Shown here in pieces: positions 1 through 9,217 of a DNA stretch of 64,000 bases (position 1 is its first letter; the number at the start of each line of letters is the position of its first letter). Below the pieces are notes generated by a model. That model saw nothing but the letters and a program-made list of their open reading frames with translations. It had not been told where the DNA came from and did no database searches. The DNA is from Mycolicibacterium canariasense (GTDB taxonomy: Bacteria > Actinomycetota > Actinomycetes > Mycobacteriales > Mycobacteriaceae), in contig NZ_LQOL01000049.1 of NCBI RefSeq assembly GCF_002101555.1, positions 248,001 through 312,000 of the forward strand, written 5' to 3'. The translations under genes and the position numbers were made by a program.

Positions 1-80
1 GGTCGCCGCCCGATCGATTCGCCCCCAACGCAGTCCTCCGTGACCTCTCTTGACAGCAAAGTGTATCGATGCCAATCTAT

Positions 81-123
81 TGGTATAGATGTATCTATCT
101 CGATGCATCTACGCTGATACATC
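81..123 (+). promoter_or_regulatory. Candidate promoter with three-part palindromic operator
   Basis: Three 8-bp blocks, GATGTATC (88-95), GATGCATC (102-109) and GATACATC (116-123), start exactly 14 bp apart. The outer two are perfect reverse complements, and the middle one is its own palindrome at the same centre (105.5). An extended -10-like string TGGTATAGAT (81-90) overlaps the left block, and a TTGACA lies upstream at 50-55. A GAGGAG ribosome site (135-140) and the ATG at 147 follow. The geometry suggests a repressor site. The regulator is unknown and no protein binding is shown. Confidence 0.5.
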
Positions 124-146
124 GAGGCCTGAACGAGGAGTCTTCC

Positions 147-1190
147 ATGCAGATTTTCCTGACGGGCGGCAGTGGCTTTGTCGGCCGACATCTGATCGGC
201 CGCCTGCGGGCCGACGGCCATACCGTGCTGGCGCTCGCGCGCTCGGCTGCCAGCGCTGAGACCGTGACCGAGGCCGGCGCCGAAGCGGTACGCGGCGACC
301 TCGCCGAGCTGTCCGGGTCGGGCTCAACCCCACCCCCGGCGTGGCTGGAGCACTTACGCACGGTCGACACCGTGGTGCACGCCGCCGCCCGGATGGACTT
401 CTGGGGTCCCGACGCGGGTTTCCGCACCGACAACCTCGAACCGACCATCGCCCTGCACGCCGCCGCCGCACAGGCGGGCGTGTCCCGATTCGTCCTCATC
501 AGCGCCGCGGGCGTCTCCCTGGGCAGCCAGCGCGCCAGCGTCGTCGACGAGAACACCGACGACGGCACGCCCAACATCGCCTATTGCCGGGTCAAACTGG
601 AGACCGAGCGAGCGCTGCGCGGCACCCCCACACCGGGGATGAGCCTGGTCATCCTGCGCCCTCCGTTCATCTGGGGACCGGGCATCGGCACCATCGCCGA
701 CGCCGTCGACAGGGCGGCCAAGGGACAGTGGATGTGGTTGGACAACGGCCGCCACATCATGGACCAGGTCCACGTCGACAACCTCGCCGAGGCCGTCACC
801 CTGTCGCTCACCCGCGGTCGCGACCGCGGGATCTATTACGTCACCGACGGACAGCCGATGCCGATTCGCGATTTCTTCACCGCGCTGATGGCCACCCAGG
901 GCGTCGACGTCTCCGGCAGCCGCAGCGTTCCCGTGGCTGTCGCCGCGCCGATCGCGGCCGTGCTGGACGCCGGCGCCCGGCTGCTGCGCAGGCCCACCGC
1001 GCCCGCGCTGAACAACTGGCTGATCACCATCATGGGCCGCGACCGCAGCTACGACATCAGCGCCGCCCGCACCGACCTCGGCTACCGACCGCGAGTCGGC
1101 TTCGATGCGGGCATGCTGCAGATGGCCCGATCGGTGTCGACCGGGCCGGCCGCCGACGAACCTAGCCAAGCATCCGCGGCACCGGAGTGA
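147..1190 (+). CDS. NAD-dependent epimerase / 3-beta-hydroxysteroid dehydrogenase-like SDR
   Basis: This is an extended short-chain dehydrogenase of 347 residues. The N-terminus carries the NAD-binding glycine motif TGGSGFVG (residues 6-13). The catalytic Tyr-x-x-x-Lys appears as YCRVK near residue 155, and an RPPFIWGPG-type loop follows as in 3-beta-HSD and epimerase families. The ATG at 147 is preferred over upstream starts because GAGGAG sits six bases before it. The last 29 bases overlap the end of the convergent cyp142 gene. Sitting beside sterol genes, it could oxidise a 3-beta-hydroxysterol, but sugar or isoprenoid substrates are not excluded. The family is clear; the substrate is inference. 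Confidence 0.75.
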   Translation: MQIFLTGGSGFVGRHLIGRLRADGHTVLALARSAASAETVTEAGAEAVRGDLAELSGSGSTPPPAWLEHLRTVDTVVHAAARMDFWGPDAGFRTDNLEPTIALHAAAAQAGVSRFVLISAAGVSLGSQRASVVDENTDDGTPNIAYCRVKLETERALRGTPTPGMSLVILRPPFIWGPGIGTIADAVDRAAKGQWMWLDNGRHIMDQVHVDNLAEAVTLSLTRGRDRGIYYVTDGQPMPIRDFFTALMATQGVDVSGSRSVPVAVAAPIAAVLDAGARLLRRPTAPALNNWLITIMGRDRSYDISAARTDLGYRPRVGFDAGMLQMARSVSTGPAADEPSQASAAPE

Positions 1191-2370
1191 ACACCACCGG
1201 CATCGACTCGGGGCCACTGACGAAATTGGCCGGCCGCAACGGCACGTCGGCACCGTCGGCCAGCCGCAGGTCGGGCAGGCGGCGCAGCACCCGCTCGGTC
1301 ATCAACCGCAGTTCCAACCGGGCCAGCTGATTCCCCAGGCAGAAGTGCGAACCGAATCCGAAAGCCAAGTGGCTGTTCGGGTTTCGGTCGATATGGAACT
1401 GGTCCGGGTTCTCGAACACGGATTCGTCGAAGTTGGCCGACTCGAACATCAGCATGATCTTCTCGCCGGCCTGCAGCGGCGTGCCGTGGAAGTCGGTGTC
1501 CGCCGTGACGGTGCGGCACATGTTCTTCACCGGCGAGGTCCAGCGCAACATCTCCTCGATGGCGCCGGGCAGCGCATCGGCATCGGCGACCAGCGACTCC
1601 CACTGGTCGCGGTGCCGTAGCAGCTGTTCGGTGCCGCCGGACAGGGTGTGCCGGGTGGTCTCGTCGCCGCCGATGAGGATGAGCAGGGTTTCCATGACGA
1701 TCTCGTCGTCGCTCATCCGCTGCCCGTCCACCTCCGAGTGCACCAGTACGGAGAACAGGTCCTCGGTGGGTTCGGCCCGCCGCTTGGCAATGACGTCCAT
1801 GGTGAACGCGGTATAGGCGGCGAACGTGTCCATGAGCTTCTGGACGGTCAATTCGTCGACGTGCGAAGACAATCCGCACACCAGGTCATCCGACCACTGC
1901 AGCAGCATCTCCCGCTCTTCGGGCAGCACGCCGAGCATGTCGCCGATCACCGCCATCGGCAGCGGAGCGGCGATGTCACGGACGAAGTCCGCTTCGCCCC
2001 GTTCGCAGACGCCGTCGATCAAGGTGTCACAGAGCCGCTCGATGGACGGCAGTTTGTCCATCACCCGCTTGCGGGTGAACCCGGCGTTGACCAGCTTGCG
2101 CCGCACCAGGTGCGCGGGGTCGTCCATGTCGATCATGTACGGCATACCGGGCTGGTCCGGCCGGATCCCGCCCGCGCTGGAGAACAGTTCGGGATTGCGC
2201 TCGGCATCCAGCACCGCCTGATGGCTGGCGGCCGCGGCCTGACCGTTGCGGTCCCGGAACACCGGCTGATTCGCCCGCATCCACCGGTAGGCCGCGCGGG
2301 CCGCCGGGCCGTCTGCGTAGAAACGGCCGTCGGCCAGGTCGACGTCGGGCTTGGCGAGCACTGTTGTCAC
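1162..2370 (-). CDS. cyp142: Cytochrome P450 CYP142, cholest-4-en-3-one 26/27-monooxygenase
   Basis: This is a 402-residue P450. It has the I-helix motif GGDETT (234-239), the ExxR pair (E273/R276) and the heme-ligand loop FGFGSHFCLGNQLAR with Cys344. The whole sequence closely follows the CYP142 pattern I know from M. tuberculosis Rv3518c, including the N-terminal DVDLADG and the IRPDQP segment. CYP142 oxidises the terminal side-chain carbon of cholesterol or cholestenone and partly backs up CYP125, which is also in this window. The ATG overlaps the stop of the upstream decarboxylase-like gene by four bases, so the two are co-translated. The 3' end overlaps the convergent SDR gene. Confidence 0.93.
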   Translation of the reverse strand: MTTVLAKPDVDLADGRFYADGPAARAAYRWMRANQPVFRDRNGQAAAASHQAVLDAERNPELFSSAGGIRPDQPGMPYMIDMDDPAHLVRRKLVNAGFTRKRVMDKLPSIERLCDTLIDGVCERGEADFVRDIAAPLPMAVIGDMLGVLPEEREMLLQWSDDLVCGLSSHVDELTVQKLMDTFAAYTAFTMDVIAKRRAEPTEDLFSVLVHSEVDGQRMSDDEIVMETLLILIGGDETTRHTLSGGTEQLLRHRDQWESLVADADALPGAIEEMLRWTSPVKNMCRTVTADTDFHGTPLQAGEKIMLMFESANFDESVFENPDQFHIDRNPNSHLAFGFGSHFCLGNQLARLELRLMTERVLRRLPDLRLADGADVPLRPANFVSGPESMPVVFTPVPRMLG

Positions 2371-3083
2371 GAGATCTCCTCGGCGTCACCGAAAGTCATG
2401 TCGACGTTCGCCGCCGAGCCGGAGAACAGCGCGCGCTTGGGGAAGCCCAGATCGGCGAGTTCGCGTGCGTAGGGGTGATCGCCGAGGCGCACCGTGGCGC
2501 CGCCCGGCCGATAGCGCACGCCGGTCATGCGCATCTCGCCGGCGGTCTTGCGGGTGATGCCGTCGAGATGGGAGTACGTGGGGTGCACCCGGGTGCCCGA
2601 GGTGAACCTCGACGGCATCGGCAGACCCGGCCGGAACTCCATACCGACGGCGTACCGGCCGTCGATGCTGACGTCGAAGGCGAAGCGAGGCCCGCTGCGG
2701 AGGTCGAAATCCGCCATCACCTTCGGGTAACCCCAGATGGACCGGCCGGCCTCCAGCGTGAACGACTGGTCCACGGGTAGGTGGTGGATGAAGGCACCGG
2801 CCGACTGCAGCGCCCGCAGACCGGTCGCACGGGATCCCGGCGGATTGACCATCACGTTGGTGCCGTACTCGTAGTACTGACCCAGGTCGGTGTCGAGGTA
2901 ATGCATCAGCATCAGCACGACGATGGCCTTGCCGGACCGGTACCGGCAGACCTGCAGGCCGCTGTAGTCGATCATCCGCTGGGCCGCGTCGGCGTCCACC
3001 GAGAACATCGCCATGTGCTGCTGTGCCGTGCGCACCCGCACCGGCATGGTCAGGACGGTGCCGGCGATGGTGTGTTGCGTCAC
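2367..3083 (-). CDS. Acetoacetate decarboxylase-like protein (Rv3519 type)
   Basis: The 238-residue protein resembles the acetoacetate decarboxylase fold family and the Rv3519 protein beside cyp142 in M. tuberculosis. Visible family traits are the YYEYGTNVMVNPPG segment and the IWGYPKVMADFDL stretch, where Lys could be the Schiff-base residue. The start is a GTG only nine bases from a KstR palindrome, with no Shine-Dalgarno sequence, so a leaderless or near-leaderless transcript is likely. An internal ATG 12 codons later is an alternative start. It forms an operon with cyp142. No reaction is established for this subgroup; a role in processing keto or enol intermediates of sterol breakdown is inference. 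Confidence 0.72.
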   Translation of the reverse strand: MTQHTIAGTVLTMPVRVRTAQQHMAMFSVDADAAQRMIDYSGLQVCRYRSGKAIVVLMLMHYLDTDLGQYYEYGTNVMVNPPGSRATGLRALQSAGAFIHHLPVDQSFTLEAGRSIWGYPKVMADFDLRSGPRFAFDVSIDGRYAVGMEFRPGLPMPSRFTSGTRVHPTYSHLDGITRKTAGEMRMTGVRYRPGGATVRLGDHPYARELADLGFPKRALFSGSAANVDMTFGDAEEIS

Positions 3084-3091
3084 ACATCGAA

Positions 3092-3109
3092 TCTAGAACG
3101 TGTTCTAGA
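3092..3109. promoter_or_regulatory. KstR operator upstream of the decarboxylase-like gene and cyp142
   Basis: The 18-bp perfect palindrome TCTAGAACGTGTTCTAGA contains TAGAACGTGTTCTA (3094-3107), a full match to TNNAACNNGTTNNA. It lies between the preceding LLM oxidoreductase stop and the GTG start at 3083. This implies that the decarboxylase-like gene and cyp142 have their own sterol-induced promoter. Confidence 0.92.
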
Positions 3110-3126
3110 CAACGTGCAAGATGTGT

Positions 3127-4158
3127 CTACACCAGGGCGGCGAGGTCCCGGATCTGCTCGACCGACCGCGCGCCGACGACCATCATGGTGACGCCGGCGG
3201 CCTCCCACGCCTTGATCTGTTGCTTGACGTGGTCGAGGTCGCCCACGATCGCCGAGTCGTCCACGAGTTCGTCCGGGATGATCTTGGCCGCTTCCTCTTT
3301 ACGGTCGCTGCGGAACAGTTTGGTGACGTCGTCGACGACCTCCGCGTAACCCATCCGGCGGTAGACGTCGGCGTGGAAATTGGTGTCCTCGGCGCCCATC
3401 CCGCCCATGTACAGCGCCAGGTGCGGCTTCATCAGTTCCATGATGGCCGGCCGGTCGTCGGTGACCACCACCTGCGCGGTCGCGCAGATCTCGAAGGTCT
3501 CCCGGGTGTGCCGCGCCCCGGGCCGGGCGAAGCCCTCGTCCAGCCACTCGTTGTACATGCCGGCGATGCGCGGCGAGTAGAAGATCGGCAGCCACCCGTC
3601 GCAGATCTCGGCGGCCAGCGCGACGTTCTTGGGACCTTCGGCACCGAGCATCACCGGGATGTCCGCGCGCAGCGGGTGGGTGATCGGCTTGAGGTTCTTG
3701 CCCAGTCCCGACGTGCCCTCCCCCGTCACGGGCAGCGGGTAGTGCGGCCCGTCGCTGTGCACGGGCGCCTCGCGCGCCCACACCTGGCGCAGGATGTCGA
3801 TGTACTCCCGGGTGCGGGCCAGTGGCTTGGGGAACTTCGCGCCGTACCAGCCCTCGACCACCTGCGGGCCGGACACACCGAGCCCGACGATATGCCTCCC
3901 GCCAGAGAGGTGGTCCAGGGTGAGGGCGGCCATCGCCAGTGCGGTCGGCGTGCGCGCCGACAACTGCAGAACCGACGTTCCCAGCCGCATCCGCTTCGTT
4001 TCCCGGCCCCACCAGGCCAGCGGAGTGTAGGCATCCGACCCCCATGCCTCGGCGGTGAAGACGGTGTCGAAGTCCGCTTCTTCGGCCGCCGCGACGAGTT
4101 CGGCGTGGTTGGTCGGCGGCTGCGCGCCCCAGTAACCAAGCTGCAAACCCAGTTTCAT
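3127..4158 (-). CDS. LLM-class F420-dependent oxidoreductase (Rv3520c-like)
   Basis: This 343-residue luciferase-like monooxygenase-fold protein begins MKLGLQLGYWG, the usual first strand of F420-binding LLM enzymes. It continues with the DTVFTAEAWGSDAYTPL and LSGGRHIVGLGVSG segments. Such enzymes move hydride between coenzyme F420 and an organic substrate. A good ribosome site (GAAGGTGG) precedes the ATG. Rv3520c sits at the same place in M. tuberculosis and belongs to the KstR regulon. The substrate is not known and a sterol intermediate is inference. The gene is read away from a shared KstR site at 4195-4208. Confidence 0.85.
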   Translation of the reverse strand: MKLGLQLGYWGAQPPTNHAELVAAAEEADFDTVFTAEAWGSDAYTPLAWWGRETKRMRLGTSVLQLSARTPTALAMAALTLDHLSGGRHIVGLGVSGPQVVEGWYGAKFPKPLARTREYIDILRQVWAREAPVHSDGPHYPLPVTGEGTSGLGKNLKPITHPLRADIPVMLGAEGPKNVALAAEICDGWLPIFYSPRIAGMYNEWLDEGFARPGARHTRETFEICATAQVVVTDDRPAIMELMKPHLALYMGGMGAEDTNFHADVYRRMGYAEVVDDVTKLFRSDRKEEAAKIIPDELVDDSAIVGDLDHVKQQIKAWEAAGVTMMVVGARSVEQIRDLAALV

Positions 4159-4194
4159 TTAGCCCACCTTCCGACCCATGGTTGAAACCATTCT

Positions 4195-4208
4195 TAGAAC
4201 CTGTTCTA
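4195..4208. promoter_or_regulatory. KstR operator between the LLM oxidoreductase and the DUF35-ltp4-ltp3 operon
   Basis: TAGAACCTGTTCTA matches TNNAACNNGTTNNA with both half-sites intact. It lies 36 bp before the LLM oxidoreductase ATG and nine bp before the GTG of the DUF35 gene, so one site can serve both divergent transcripts. Confidence 0.9.
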
Positions 4209-4217
4209 CTCGATGCC

Positions 4218-5222
4218 GTGACCACAGGCCAAAGCAGCCCGGTGCAGATCGACAAGCATGAGCGGCCCCTGTCAGCTCCGCTGAGGCTCTCATTCGACTA
4301 CACCCGTTCAGTCGGACCTCGGCTGTCCCAGTTCTTCACCGCGTTACGGGAACGGCGAATCGTCGGTGTGCGCGGCTCGGACGGCCGGGTACATGTCCCG
4401 CCCGCTGAGTATGACCCCGTCACCTATCAGCCATTGACCGAGGTGGTACCGGTCAGCAGCGTCGGGACGGTGCAATCCTGGACGTGGCAGTCCACCCCGT
4501 TGGAAGGTCAGCCACTGGACCGGCCGTTCGCCTGGGCCCTGATCACACTGGACGGCGCCGACACCCCGCTGCTGCACGCGGTCGCGGTGGATTCGGCCGA
4601 CGAGATCAGCACCGGCGCCCGGGTGCACGCACACTGGGTCGAGGCGCCCGTCGGTGCCATCACCGATATCGCGTACTTCTTGCCGGGGGAAGATCCCGAG
4701 CCCGAGGGCGCGCCCGACGATCGCGAGCCCGTCACCGTGCAGGTGGCCCCGAGTTTCATCGAGATCCAGCACACCGCGTCGCTGCCCGAGACCACCTTCC
4801 TGAAGGCTCTGGAAGAGGGCAAGCTGCTCGGTGCCCGGACCCGTCGTGGCCGCGACGGCGAGCCCGGCAAGGTGTACTTCCCTCCGAAGGAAGCCGATCC
4901 GGCGACCGGCCTGGAACTCGACGAGTTCATCGAACTGCCCGACAGGGGCACCGTCACCACCTTCGCGATCATCAACATCCCGTTCACCGGGCAGCGCATC
5001 AAGCCGCCGTACGTCGCGGCGTACGTGCTGCTCGACGGGGCCGACATCCCGTTCCTGCATCTGGTCACCGAGATCGACCCGGCCGACGTGCGGATGGGCA
5101 TGCGGGTGCAGGCGGTGTGGAAGCCGCGCGAGGAATGGGGGCTCGGTATCGACAACATCGACTACTTCAAGCCCACCGGTGAACCCGACGCCGATTACGA
5201 CTCCTACAAGCACCACCTGTAA
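4218..5222 (+). CDS. Tandem DUF35/OB-fold protein, probable Ltp3/Ltp4 partner (Rv3521-like)
   Basis: The 334-residue protein contains two DUF35-type OB-fold units, one near residues 35-145 and one near 180-300. Both repeat the pattern of basic loop, VPPAEYDP or FPPKEADP, then an AWALITLDGAD-like or AAYVLLDGAD-like strand. No cysteine occurs anywhere, so the zinc ribbon usual in DUF35 proteins is lost. The start chosen is GTG 4218, since any earlier start would put the KstR operator inside the coding region. It lies directly upstream of ltp4 and ltp3. In ChsH2 a DUF35 domain docks the Ltp2 aldolase, so this protein may dock Ltp3 and Ltp4. That role is inference. Confidence 0.8.
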   Translation: MTTGQSSPVQIDKHERPLSAPLRLSFDYTRSVGPRLSQFFTALRERRIVGVRGSDGRVHVPPAEYDPVTYQPLTEVVPVSSVGTVQSWTWQSTPLEGQPLDRPFAWALITLDGADTPLLHAVAVDSADEISTGARVHAHWVEAPVGAITDIAYFLPGEDPEPEGAPDDREPVTVQVAPSFIEIQHTASLPETTFLKALEEGKLLGARTRRGRDGEPGKVYFPPKEADPATGLELDEFIELPDRGTVTTFAIINIPFTGQRIKPPYVAAYVLLDGADIPFLHLVTEIDPADVRMGMRVQAVWKPREEWGLGIDNIDYFKPTGEPDADYDSYKHHL

Positions 5223-5236
5223 AGGGCTGCACGCAC

Positions 5237-6294
5237 ATGACCGATATCGCAGTGGTGGGCTTCGCGCACGCGCCCCACGTCCGCCGCACCGACGGCACCA
5301 CCAACGGCGTCGAGATGCTGATGCCGTGTTTCCACCAGCTCTACGAAGAACTCGGCATCAAGCAGACCGACATCGGCTTCTGGTGCTCCGGATCGTCGGA
5401 TTACCTTGCCGGACGGGCCTTCTCGTTCATCTCGGCAATCGACTCGATCGGCGCCATCCCGCCGATCAACGAAAGCCACGTGGAGATGGACGCCGCCTGG
5501 GCACTGTACGAGGCCTACATCAAGCTGCTCACCGGCCAGGTGGAGACCGCGCTGGTGTACGGCTTCGGCAAGTCCTCGGCGGGCACGTTGCGCCGGGTGC
5601 TGGCATTGCAGACCGATCCGTACACCGTCGCGCCGCTGTGGCCGGACTCGGTGTCGATGGCGGGCCTGCAGGCGCGGGCCGGGCTGGATGCCGGTAAGTG
5701 GACGGCAGAACAGATGGCCCAGGTGGCGCTGGATTCCTACGCCGCGGGCGGCCGCACCGACCGGGAAGAGGTCACCGGCAGCATTGACGACCTGTTGTCC
5801 CGGCCCTACTTCGCCGATCCGCTGCGCCGCCACGACATCGCCCCGATCACCGACGGGGCGTCGGCCATCGTGCTGGCGGCCGGTGACAAGGCCCGCGAAT
5901 TGCGCGAAAACCCGGCCTGGATAACCGGATTCGAGCACCGAATCGAGACGCCGATCCTGGGCGCCCGCGACCTGACGGTATCCCCGTCGACGGCGGCTTC
6001 GGCGCAGGCGGCCACGAACGGCGATACGGGCTCGATCGACGTCGCCGAGATCTACGCGCCCTTCACCCACCAGCAGCTGATCCTCAAGGAAGCGATCGGG
6101 CTGACGGACAAGACCAAGATCAACCCGTCGGGTGGCGCCCTGGCCGCCAATCCGATGTTCTCGGCGGGTCTGGAGCGGATCGGTTTCGCCGCACAGCACA
6201 TCTTCTCTCGCTCCGCGCAGCGCGTGCTGGCGCACGCCACGAGTGGGCCTGCGCTGCAACAGAACCTGGTTGCCGTCCTGGAGGGCAAGAACTG

Positions 6295-6295
<1 letters not shown>
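5237..6295 (+). CDS. ltp4: Thiolase-fold steroid-CoA aldolase Ltp4
   Basis: The 352-residue protein has a thiolase/SCP-x-type fold and follows the Rv3522 (Ltp4) pattern in length and place. Segments typical of the family are GFWCSGSSDYLAG, SHVEMDAAWAL, ITDGASAIVLA and INPSGGALAANPMF near the C-terminus. The family lacks the full thiolase Cys/His triad and catalyses retro-aldol cleavage. In Rhodococcus, ltp3 and ltp4 are needed for breaking down the C24-branched side chains of plant sterols. It follows the DUF35 gene by 14 bases, and its stop overlaps the ltp3 start (TGATG). Confidence 0.88.
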
Positions 6296-7476
<1,181 letters not shown>

Positions 7477-7477
7477 C

Positions 7478-7909
7478 ATGGCGATCACCGATCCCGGGCA
7501 TCCCGCCCACCTCGCGGGCAAGCGCTCCCGCGCCGCCGTGGCCGCGCGCGACAAGGATGCGTGGCTGGCGGTGTTCGCCGACGACGCGGTGGTGCAGGAT
7601 CCGATCGGGCCGTCGTTCTTCGACCCCGAGGGCACCGGGCACCGCGGCAAGGAGGCGATCGCGGCGTTCTGGGACAAGGCGATCGCGCCGACCGACAACC
7701 TGGAGTTCCGCTTCGTCGACACCTTTCAGTGCGGTGACGAGGAGGCCAACATCGGCAGCATCGTCACCACGATGGGCGGACACCGCATCACCACCGAGGG
7801 CGTGTTCACCTATCGGGTGAACGCCCAGGGCGAGTTGGTGGCCTTGCGGGCGTACTGGGAAGTGGACCGGGCAGCGAGCACGGCCACTCCCGCTGAGGCC
7901 GCCGACTGA
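7478..7909 (+). CDS. NTF2-like / SnoaL-type ketosteroid isomerase-fold protein
   Basis: The 143-residue protein starts one base after the ltp3 stop, so it is the last member of that operon. The N-terminal helices followed by WLAVFADDAVVQDPIG and HRGKEAIAAFWDKAI are characteristic of the NTF2/SnoaL cone fold. An Asp sits in the VQDPIG segment, as in steroid isomerases, but the Tyr14 and Asp99 equivalents of true KSI are not clear. This contrasts with the second, textbook KSI elsewhere in the window. It may isomerise or hydrate a steroid or steroid-CoA. The exact reaction is unknown. Confidence 0.72.
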   Translation: MAITDPGHPAHLAGKRSRAAVAARDKDAWLAVFADDAVVQDPIGPSFFDPEGTGHRGKEAIAAFWDKAIAPTDNLEFRFVDTFQCGDEEANIGSIVTTMGGHRITTEGVFTYRVNAQGELVALRAYWEVDRAASTATPAEAAD

Positions 7910-7932
7910 GGCCGGCCACTCGGGCTCTGTAC

Positions 7933-7958
7933 GGTTGACGGTAGTTCCGAGGTCAACC
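7933..7958. promoter_or_regulatory. Inverted repeat before the lipoprotein gene
   Basis: GGTTGAC (7933-7939) and GTCAACC (7952-7958) are perfect reverse complements separated by 12 bases. They lie between the stop of the NTF2-like gene and the TTG start at 7982. The site could be an operator, with TTGAC doubling as a -35 element, or a weak terminator stem. There is no T-tract. Confidence 0.35.
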
Positions 7959-7981
7959 TTCCCCACGAGTGACAGAGCACA

Positions 7982-8596
7982 TTGTTTCGCTTCGCAGTCC
8001 CAACCGTTCTCATTGCGGTCCTGGTCAGCGGGTGCGCCGGCACCAACGGCAGCAGCCCCGCTGCGACCAGCCTTCCCGGTTTCCCGGCACAGCCCACCTC
8101 GACGAGCACGACTGCCCCGTCGTCCCCCAAGGCGGCACCGGACTACCAGAAGCTCCTGGTCACCGCGGAGGACCTGAGCGACACCGAGGACACCTTCCAC
8201 CAGCAGTCGGTGCAGTCCCAACCCGACGGGGTGCCCGGCGCGAGCGCTTTCTTCGTCAACGACGAGGACACCCGGGCGATCAGCAGTGTGGTGCTGATCT
8301 ACCCCAACGCCGCGACCGCCGCGGCCACCCTGAAACAGGCCCAGGCGACACTGCCCTCGCTGGTGGCCGGCGGCACGCCGCAGCCCATCGCCATCGGCAA
8401 CGGCGGCATCGTCGTCAGGGGCGCCAAACCCGACGAGGACAAGTCGGTCACGCTGATGTTCTTCACGGTGGACCGGGCGTTGGTCCGGCTGGAGTTCCAG
8501 AGTGCACTCGGCGATCCCACCACCGACCAGTTCGTCACCAACGTCGGCAAGATGCAGGCAATCGCCCTGCGCACCGGCCTGGCTACTGCGCTGTGA
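7982..8596 (+). CDS. Secreted lipoprotein of unknown function
   Basis: The 204-residue protein has a short signal peptide ending in the lipobox LVSGC (Cys18), then a Thr/Ser/Pro/Ala-rich linker to about residue 52 and a globular domain. It should be anchored to the outer face of the membrane. TTG is the only possible start, because an in-frame stop lies three codons upstream. The domain has no cysteine and reads like one of the small mycobacterial lipoprotein domains. I do not recognise a specific family. Its last 14 bases overlap the convergent carbonic-anhydrase-like gene. It occupies the position of Rv3524, but identity with that gene is uncertain. Confidence 0.72.
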   Translation: MFRFAVPTVLIAVLVSGCAGTNGSSPAATSLPGFPAQPTSTSTTAPSSPKAAPDYQKLLVTAEDLSDTEDTFHQQSVQSQPDGVPGASAFFVNDEDTRAISSVVLIYPNAATAAATLKQAQATLPSLVAGGTPQPIAIGNGGIVVRGAKPDEDKSVTLMFFTVDRALVRLEFQSALGDPTTDQFVTNVGKMQAIALRTGLATAL

Positions 8597-9119
8597 GTAC
8601 CTCGGTGAGGCCGTCGCGGTAGCGGCGCGCCAGGTCTTGATAGGCCTCGCCGTTGGTCTGGACCCAGGTCTGCGCGCCGGTACCGGCGATCGGCCCCTTG
8701 ACCTTGGCGGGGACACCGGTGACCAAGACCTCGTCGGGAACCTTCGTCCCGCCGACCACGAGCGCGTGCGCGGCGACCAGGGTGCGCGCCCCGATCACCG
8801 CGCCGTCGAGCACCGTGGCGTGGTTGGCGATCACCGCATTGCTGCCGATATGCGCGCCGTGGATGACGCAACCGTGCGCGATGGTCGCCCCCGGGCCGAC
8901 GTCGACCGGGATTCCCGGTGGGGCGTGCAGCACCGACCCGTCCTGCACGTTGGCCCCTTCCCGGATGATGATCGGCGCGTAATCGGCCCGCAGCACGGCG
9001 TTGAACCAGACCGATGCTCCCGCGGCGACGTGCACGTCGCCGACCAGGGTCGCCGTCGGGGCGACAAACGCGCCCGGGTCCACGACGGGCGCCCGACCCT
9101 CGAACTCGTAAAGAGGCAT
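8583..9119 (-). CDS. Gamma-carbonic-anhydrase-like hexapeptide-repeat protein (Rv3525c-like)
   Basis: The 178-residue protein is a left-handed beta-helix built from hexapeptide repeats. It keeps the gamma-class metal-site pattern: NVQDGSVLH gives the first His, and TIAHGCVIHGAHIG gives the other two ligands. VRAD-type Arg/Asp residues (LRADYAPI) come before them. Proteins of this type bind Zn, Fe or Co, and some hydrate CO2, but many have no shown activity. It starts 55 bp from the KstR site that also faces kshA, matching the placement of Rv3525c, so sterol-dependent expression is likely. Its link to sterol degradation is unexplained. Confidence 0.83.
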   Translation of the reverse strand: MPLYEFEGRAPVVDPGAFVAPTATLVGDVHVAAGASVWFNAVLRADYAPIIIREGANVQDGSVLHAPPGIPVDVGPGATIAHGCVIHGAHIGSNAVIANHATVLDGAVIGARTLVAAHALVVGGTKVPDEVLVTGVPAKVKGPIAGTGAQTWVQTNGEAYQDLARRYRDGLTEVLTAQ

Positions 9120-9174
9120 GGTTCACATATACCGCAGGTAGGCATGCCCGCGTTGCGCGATGGAGGGCCAAAAC

Positions 9175-9188
9175 TGTAACGTGTTCTA
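9175..9188. promoter_or_regulatory. KstR operator between the carbonic-anhydrase-like gene and kshA
   Basis: TGTAACGTGTTCTA matches TNNAACNNGTTNNA. It ends 29 bp before the kshA GTG and begins 55 bp from the start of the divergent gene. Confidence 0.9.
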
Positions 9189-9217
9189 GTTAGAGAGACC
9201 GATACGGGAGGCCCGCC

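Noticed and set aside
4182..4217. TTG start at 4182 for the DUF35 protein
   Set aside because: It would place the KstR operator inside the coding region; GTG 4218 fits the operator position and the family start.
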